A stretch of 64,000 nt of DNA from positions 31,915 to 95,914 of the forward strand of contig CAIVCR010000110.1 of assembly GCA_903904515.1 (NCBI GenBank). Reading direction: 5' to 3'. This document shows positions 60,632 through 64,000 of this stretch, piece after piece. Under the pieces are notes generated by a model that did not search any database, was not told the origin of the DNA, and saw nothing but the letters and a program-made list of their open reading frames with translations. Source of the DNA: an uncultured Bacteroidia bacterium. GTDB taxonomy: Bacteria; Bacteroidota; Bacteroidia; Bacteroidales; Prolixibacteraceae. Position 1 is the first letter of the stretch. Each line of letters starts with the position of its first letter. Position numbers and translations under genes: made by a program.

Positions 60632-62116
60632 TTAATTCGATTTATTCTGTAAGTGCAGATGCATGTTTTCGGCAGCCCGTCTTCCGTCACCCATTGCAAG
60701 GATAACCGTTGCCCCGCCGCGCACAATATCGCCACCTGCAAACATCTCAGAGATGGACGACTGCATTTTTTCTTCATCTACAACAATGGTTCCCCATTTG
60801 GTGACTTTGAGATCGGGGAGACAGGATGGGACAAGTGGATTAGGTGAAACGCCTACAGCCACAACAACCAGGTCAACATCAAGTTCAAATTCAGAACCTT
60901 CGATAGGCATCGGACGCCGGCGACCTGATGAATCGGGTTCACCAAGACCCATCCGGTTTAATCTCATTCCACTAACGCGACCTTTATCGTCTGCAAAATA
61001 TTCCAGCGGATTACAGAGTGTCATAAACTCAACCCCCTCCTCTTTGGCATGCTTAACCTCTTCAATACGGGCAGGCATCTCAGCTTCAGAACGGCGGTAA
61101 ATAATCATTGCCCGATGAGCTCCAAGACGCAGGGCAGTCCTCACAGAGTCCATGGCTGTATTACCACCTCCGATAACGGCGACATATTTTCCCTTTAAAA
61201 CCGGGGTATCCTTATCATCCATTGCCGCACCCATAAGGTTCACCCGGGTAAGGTATTCATTGGAAGATAGAATCCCGTTATAATTTTCACCCGGAATCTC
61301 CATAAACCTGGGAAGACCGGCACCGCTGGCAATAAAAAATCCCTGATAACCCTCTTCACGTAAGTCGTCAAATGAGGAGGTCCTGCCAACGATATAATTA
61401 GTCTCGAATTTCACCCCCATCTTCCGGAGATTATCCAACTCAAAGTCAACCACCGAATTGGGAAGCCTGAATTCGGGAATGCCATATTTTAAAACGCCTC
61501 CGATTTCGTGCAACGCCTCAAAGACTGTCACATCATAACCATATTTGACCATGTCACCTGCAAACGCCAGTGCTGCCGGACCAGACCCTACAGTTGCTAT
61601 TTTAATCCCATTGGGAGCTGCTGTCTCAGGAATATTGGCTTTGCCCGAATTTCGTTCAAAATCGGCGGCAAACCGCTCCAGGTGTCCAATGGCAACAGCA
61701 GGCTTATCCGTTTTTTCAACGTAAAAGCATCTCGATTCACACTGCTTCTCCTGGGGGCAAACACGACCGCAAACGGCAGGAAGGGCATTGGTCTCCTTAA
61801 GGGTGGCAGCAGCCATAAGAATGTCACCCTGCTCAATATATTTTACGAATTTAGGAATATTAATGTTCACGGGACACCCTTCAATGCAGGTAGGGTTGAC
61901 ACAATCCATACAGCGGGTTGCCTCTGTTAAAGCCTGGTTCAGCTCAAGGCCCATGTTAACCTCCCGGTCCTGATGTTTCACCCTGATTGCAGGTGCAAGT
62001 TCAGGCATCTTAACACGCGGAATCAACATCCGTTCCTTATTTTTGGTTTTGGAGCGCAACTCCGCCCTCCACATCTGGTTCCTTTCCTCTTTGAGGTATT
62101 CGGGGTTTAATGACAT
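60632..62116 (-). CDS. NADPH-dependent oxidoreductase, glutamate synthase small subunit-like (NfnB/SudA)
   Basis: A 494-residue flavoprotein: N-terminal domain with two iron-sulfur Cys sets (C69, C72, C77, C81, and C116, C120, C126, C130), then a FAD domain (IATVGSGPAALAFAGDM near 190) and an NADPH domain (VAVIGGGNTAMDSVRTA near 330). Such proteins are GltD, or the NfnB partner of NfnA in electron-bifurcating NADH/ferredoxin:NADP+ oxidoreductase. Because the adjacent upstream gene encodes an NfnA-like FNR protein and no gltB is present, NfnB/SudA is preferred. The start is the ATG at 62116, 10 bp after the upstream stop. Confidence 0.9.
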   Translation of the reverse strand: MSLNPEYLKEERNQMWRAELRSKTKNKERMLIPRVKMPELAPAIRVKHQDREVNMGLELNQALTEATRCMDCVNPTCIEGCPVNINIPKFVKYIEQGDILMAAATLKETNALPAVCGRVCPQEKQCESRCFYVEKTDKPAVAIGHLERFAADFERNSGKANIPETAAPNGIKIATVGSGPAALAFAGDMVKYGYDVTVFEALHEIGGVLKYGIPEFRLPNSVVDFELDNLRKMGVKFETNYIVGRTSSFDDLREEGYQGFFIASGAGLPRFMEIPGENYNGILSSNEYLTRVNLMGAAMDDKDTPVLKGKYVAVIGGGNTAMDSVRTALRLGAHRAMIIYRRSEAEMPARIEEVKHAKEEGVEFMTLCNPLEYFADDKGRVSGMRLNRMGLGEPDSSGRRRPMPIEGSEFELDVDLVVVAVGVSPNPLVPSCLPDLKVTKWGTIVVDEEKMQSSISEMFAGGDIVRGGATVILAMGDGRRAAENMHLHLQNKSN

Positions 62117-62126
62117 TTCCCTAAAA

Positions 62127-62951
62127 TTAAAGCTTTTGTGAATAAATTTCTGATGCCCTCTTCTCCTCCTGGATATAGCCACCCAGTCTCATCAACATCT
62201 CATCAAAATCAACCTGGTGGGCATCAAATTCAGGACCATCAACGCAGGTAAATTTAGTTTTCCCGCCAACGGATACCCTGCACGCTCCACACATTCCCGT
62301 TCCATCTACCATAATCGAATTCAAGCTCGCCTGGGTCGGAATGTTATATTTCTTAGTCAGTAACGATGCAAATTTCATCATGATGGCGGGTCCGATGACG
62401 ATACACTCATCAATCTTCTCCCGCTGAATAATCTCCTCCATCCCTGCAGTTACCAATCCCTGCCTGCCATGTGAACCGTCATCGGTCATGACAATCACCT
62501 CGTCTGACCATTTCCGGATCTCATCTTCCAGAATAATTAAATCCTTATTCCGGGCAGCTATAACGGTCACAACTCGATTTCCTGCTTTTTTAAAGGCTTC
62601 CACAATCGGAAGTAATGGAGCGACCCCTACACCACCACCAGCGGCAAGGACTGTCCCGATCTTCTCAATATGGGTAGGCTTCCCGAGAGGGCCTACAAGG
62701 TCTGTAATGGTATCACCAGGCTCAAGCGCCACTAACTTCGATGAGCTCACACCCATAATCTGGACAACCAGGGTAATGGTTCCCCGAACAGGATCGGCAT
62801 CTGAAATGGTTAAGGGAAATCGTTCACCATCTTCACCAATACGTAATATGACGAAATTACCGGGTTTCCGCGATTTGGCAATCAATGGATTTTCTACAAC
62901 CAATTGAACAACCTTATCCGAAAAATACGTTTTCTCGAGAATCTTATTCAT
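62127..62951 (-). CDS. Ferredoxin-NADP+ reductase-like subunit (NfnA/SudB)
   Basis: A 274-residue FNR-type protein: FAD site RFPLTISDAD (near residue 44), NAD-binding GGGVGVAPLLPIVEA (about 105-119), and a C-terminal [2Fe-2S] segment with C221, C224 and C236 (CGACRVS... FTCVDG). An Asp (D216) lies just before the first Cys. In Thermotoga NfnA, as I recall, the cluster has three Cys and one Asp ligand, which fits. Paired with the NfnB-like gene it suggests a bifurcating transhydrogenase, but sulfide dehydrogenase (SudAB) is an older name for the same architecture. Start ATG at 62951. Confidence 0.9.
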   Translation of the reverse strand: MNKILEKTYFSDKVVQLVVENPLIAKSRKPGNFVILRIGEDGERFPLTISDADPVRGTITLVVQIMGVSSSKLVALEPGDTITDLVGPLGKPTHIEKIGTVLAAGGGVGVAPLLPIVEAFKKAGNRVVTVIAARNKDLIILEDEIRKWSDEVIVMTDDGSHGRQGLVTAGMEEIIQREKIDECIVIGPAIMMKFASLLTKKYNIPTQASLNSIMVDGTGMCGACRVSVGGKTKFTCVDGPEFDAHQVDFDEMLMRLGGYIQEEKRASEIYSQKL

Positions 62952-63281
62952 AGACTACGAAATTATTTTACTAATTATCAATGCATTCCAAACGAATTAA
63001 AATAGTTTACCAAACATCCGAAGGGTTTCGGGAAATGACGCCATTAAACGACAGGATCACTATTTTATTGCGTCGCAAATTTGCAAAAATTAATGATTTG
63101 AATCTAAACGGGTAGCTAAATTAGATTCATTATATTTTATCCCTGGTTCTAACTTATTATTAACTTAGATATTGAATAAAAAAGCTATTTTTAAATTTCG
63201 TTAGCCGGACCGGTAAACATATAATAGGGAAAGCAAAGATTCAACCTTGCCTTGCGCATTACAATAATTAAGATCAAAAAT
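62952..63281. other. Gap between divergent genes, two small inverted repeats
   Basis: GAATCTAA (63100-63107) and TTAGATTC (63121-63128) are perfect arms with a 13-nt loop, and GCAAATTTGC (63075-63084) is a palindrome. The gap carries promoter space for the NfnA operon (minus) and the eIF1-like gene (plus). No TAnnTTTG match and no gene was seen. Confidence 0.5.
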
Positions 63282-63635
63282 ATGACGAACCTGCAAAATA
63301 GAAAATTGCGCGATGGAGTTGTTTATTCCACTGCAGATAACTTCGAATACAACTATAATTCGGAAGATCAGAATAAGCAGACGCTTAAACCAACACAACA
63401 AAACCTCAAAGTCTTGCTCGACAAGAAGCAGCGTGCCGGGAAAAAAGTAACCTTAATCACCGGTTTTATAGGTTTGGAAGATGATCTCAAAGAGCTGGGA
63501 AAAAAATTAAAAACAAAATGCGGGGTTGGCGGGTCGGTAAAGGATGGAGAGATCCTGATCCAGGGCGATTTCCGTGAACGGATAACAGAACTGCTTATTA
63601 TAGAAGGATATAAGGCCAAGAAAGCGGGGGGATGA
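63282..63635 (+). CDS. eIF1/SUI1-family translation factor
   Basis: A 117-residue protein with the SUI1 fold known from eukaryotic eIF1 and bacterial YciH. Visible elements: basic loop KKQRAGKKVTLITGFIGLEDDLKELGKKLKTKCGVGGSVKDG, the core of the family, then EILIQGDFRERITELL. The start is the ATG at 63282 (MTNLQNRKLRDGVVYS); the ORF track uses a TTG 30 bp upstream. In bacteria YciH binds the 30S subunit and may modulate initiation under stress. It stands alone, with tandem repeats downstream. Confidence 0.9.
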   Translation: MTNLQNRKLRDGVVYSTADNFEYNYNSEDQNKQTLKPTQQNLKVLLDKKQRAGKKVTLITGFIGLEDDLKELGKKLKTKCGVGGSVKDGEILIQGDFRERITELLIIEGYKAKKAGG

Positions 63636-63639
63636 TGGA

Positions 63640-63687
63640 GATTTGGAGAGGGAGAGAGGGAGAGACGGAGAGACGGAGAGATGGAAT
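63640..63687. repeat. GGAGAGAC-type purine tandem repeat
   Basis: Units GGAGAGAG / GGAGAGAC / GGAGAGAT repeated about six times on the plus strand, directly before the octamer array. Confidence 0.75.
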
Positions 63688-63778
63688 GGGTTAATGTGCT
63701 AATGAGCTGTCAATGTGCTAATTTGGAAATGTGGCAATTTGGGAATGTGGCAATTTGGGAATGTGGCAATTTGAAAAA
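63688..63778. repeat. Octanucleotide array, third locus, consensus KTGNNAAT
   Basis: About 11 units (GTGCTAAT, TTGGAAAT, GTGGCAAT, TTGGGAAT), with one interruption (GAGCTGTCAAT). GTGGCAAT and TTGGGAAT alternate three times. Same family as 28499 and 39161, but with different dinucleotides in the variable positions. Confidence 0.8.
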
Positions 63779-63924
63779 TTGTCTGGTCCTGAAATACTGT
63801 TAAAGAGTGCCAGAAAATAATCCACATCTAATTATTATTCAACGCCTAACTGTCATTGCGAGTCCCTATACTTTTCAAATACACCAAGTTTTATGACAGG
63901 AAGAGATATTAGAAGAAGATTCCT

Positions 63925-64000
63925 CATTCCGCTGCGCTTCACTCGGAATGACATTTAAATGTGTTTAATAGTGTGGGTGTCGGGGCGGCATCGCCGCCCC
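63925..64000. repeat. Two palindromes at the window end
   Basis: TCATTCCG (63925-63932) / CGGAATGA (63945-63952) is a common Bacteroidetes intergenic palindrome. GGGGCGG...CCGCCCC (63982-64000) is a GC-rich hairpin cut by the window edge. No gene seen from 63636 to 64000. Confidence 0.6.

Noticed and set aside
1-64000. Defence island, toxin-antitoxin pair, prophage or integrative element
   Set aside because: No integrase, recombinase, restriction-modification, abortive-infection or phage structural gene was seen. Most genes are recognisable housekeeping genes.

Overview
The window is a stretch of ordinary Bacteroidota (Bacteroidetes) chromosome at roughly 40-45% G+C. A Bacteroidales/Marinilabiliales-like relative is my best guess from gene content. 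Evidence for the phylum: GldD, a fused GldF-GldG and PorD (gliding / type IX secretion parts), lipid A genes (lpxB, an LpxH-like phosphoesterase, a PagL-like deacylase), a CarboxypepD_reg/TonB receptor, a rocD-type aminotransferase, an eIF1-like protein, almost no Shine-Dalgarno sequences, and many copies of the Bacteroidetes -7 promoter element TAnnTTTG. IorAB, an NfnAB-like flavoprotein pair and rubrerythrin point to an anaerobic or microaerophilic life style.

Layout. 1-5 kb: ssb-gldD-phosphopantetheinyl transferase, then zwf and pgl. 4.4-12.3 kb (minus strand): FAH-family hydrolase, DnaQ-like exonuclease, dnaN, gldFG, lpxB, a small membrane protein and surE. 12.3-24 kb (plus): a glycosyltransferase, relA/spoT, fur, purA, pncB, rubrerythrin, a WYL regulator, a VWA protein and a DUF2130 coiled-coil protein. 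24-30 kb: rhodanese and Crp/Fnr regulator, a decayed outer-membrane beta-barrel gene, tRNA-Gly(CCC), a small membrane protein, glycosyltransferase, metallophosphoesterase and GH1 glycosidase. 30.4-39.1 kb: a complete phosphate regulon (phosphate porin, pstSCAB, phoU, response regulator, histidine kinase) preceded by a candidate Pho box. 39.3-50.3 kb: cysH, fabI, then the conserved block recN-porD-coaB/coaC-omega-bamD, a YiiX-like enzyme, iorBA and a CAP-domain lipoprotein. 51-64 kb: TonB receptor, rocD, PagL-like enzyme, an unknown lipoprotein, a LysM/periplasmic-binding protein, a dihydroorotate-dehydrogenase-like protein with NfnB and NfnA, and an eIF1-like protein.

The coding part is mainly housekeeping. 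I found no defence island, prophage, CRISPR array, intact insertion sequence or biosynthetic cluster. The unusual material is mostly between genes: an in-phase degenerate octanucleotide array (KTGNNAAT) at three loci, a ~135-bp element with short inverted ends in two copies, REP-like palindromes, a stack of nested hairpins, G-rich and T/C-rich tandem repeats, and the direct repeats in front of the phosphate operon. Among genes, the points to check are coaBC split exactly at an A10 run, a ~100-residue repeat-containing insertion in PstC, the gldF-gldG fusion, and a ferredoxin-domain-less IorA.

All calls come from reading the sequence and from memory of protein families. No search or structure prediction was run. 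Start sites were moved from the longest ORF wherever signal peptides, promoters or neighbouring stop codons argued for it.
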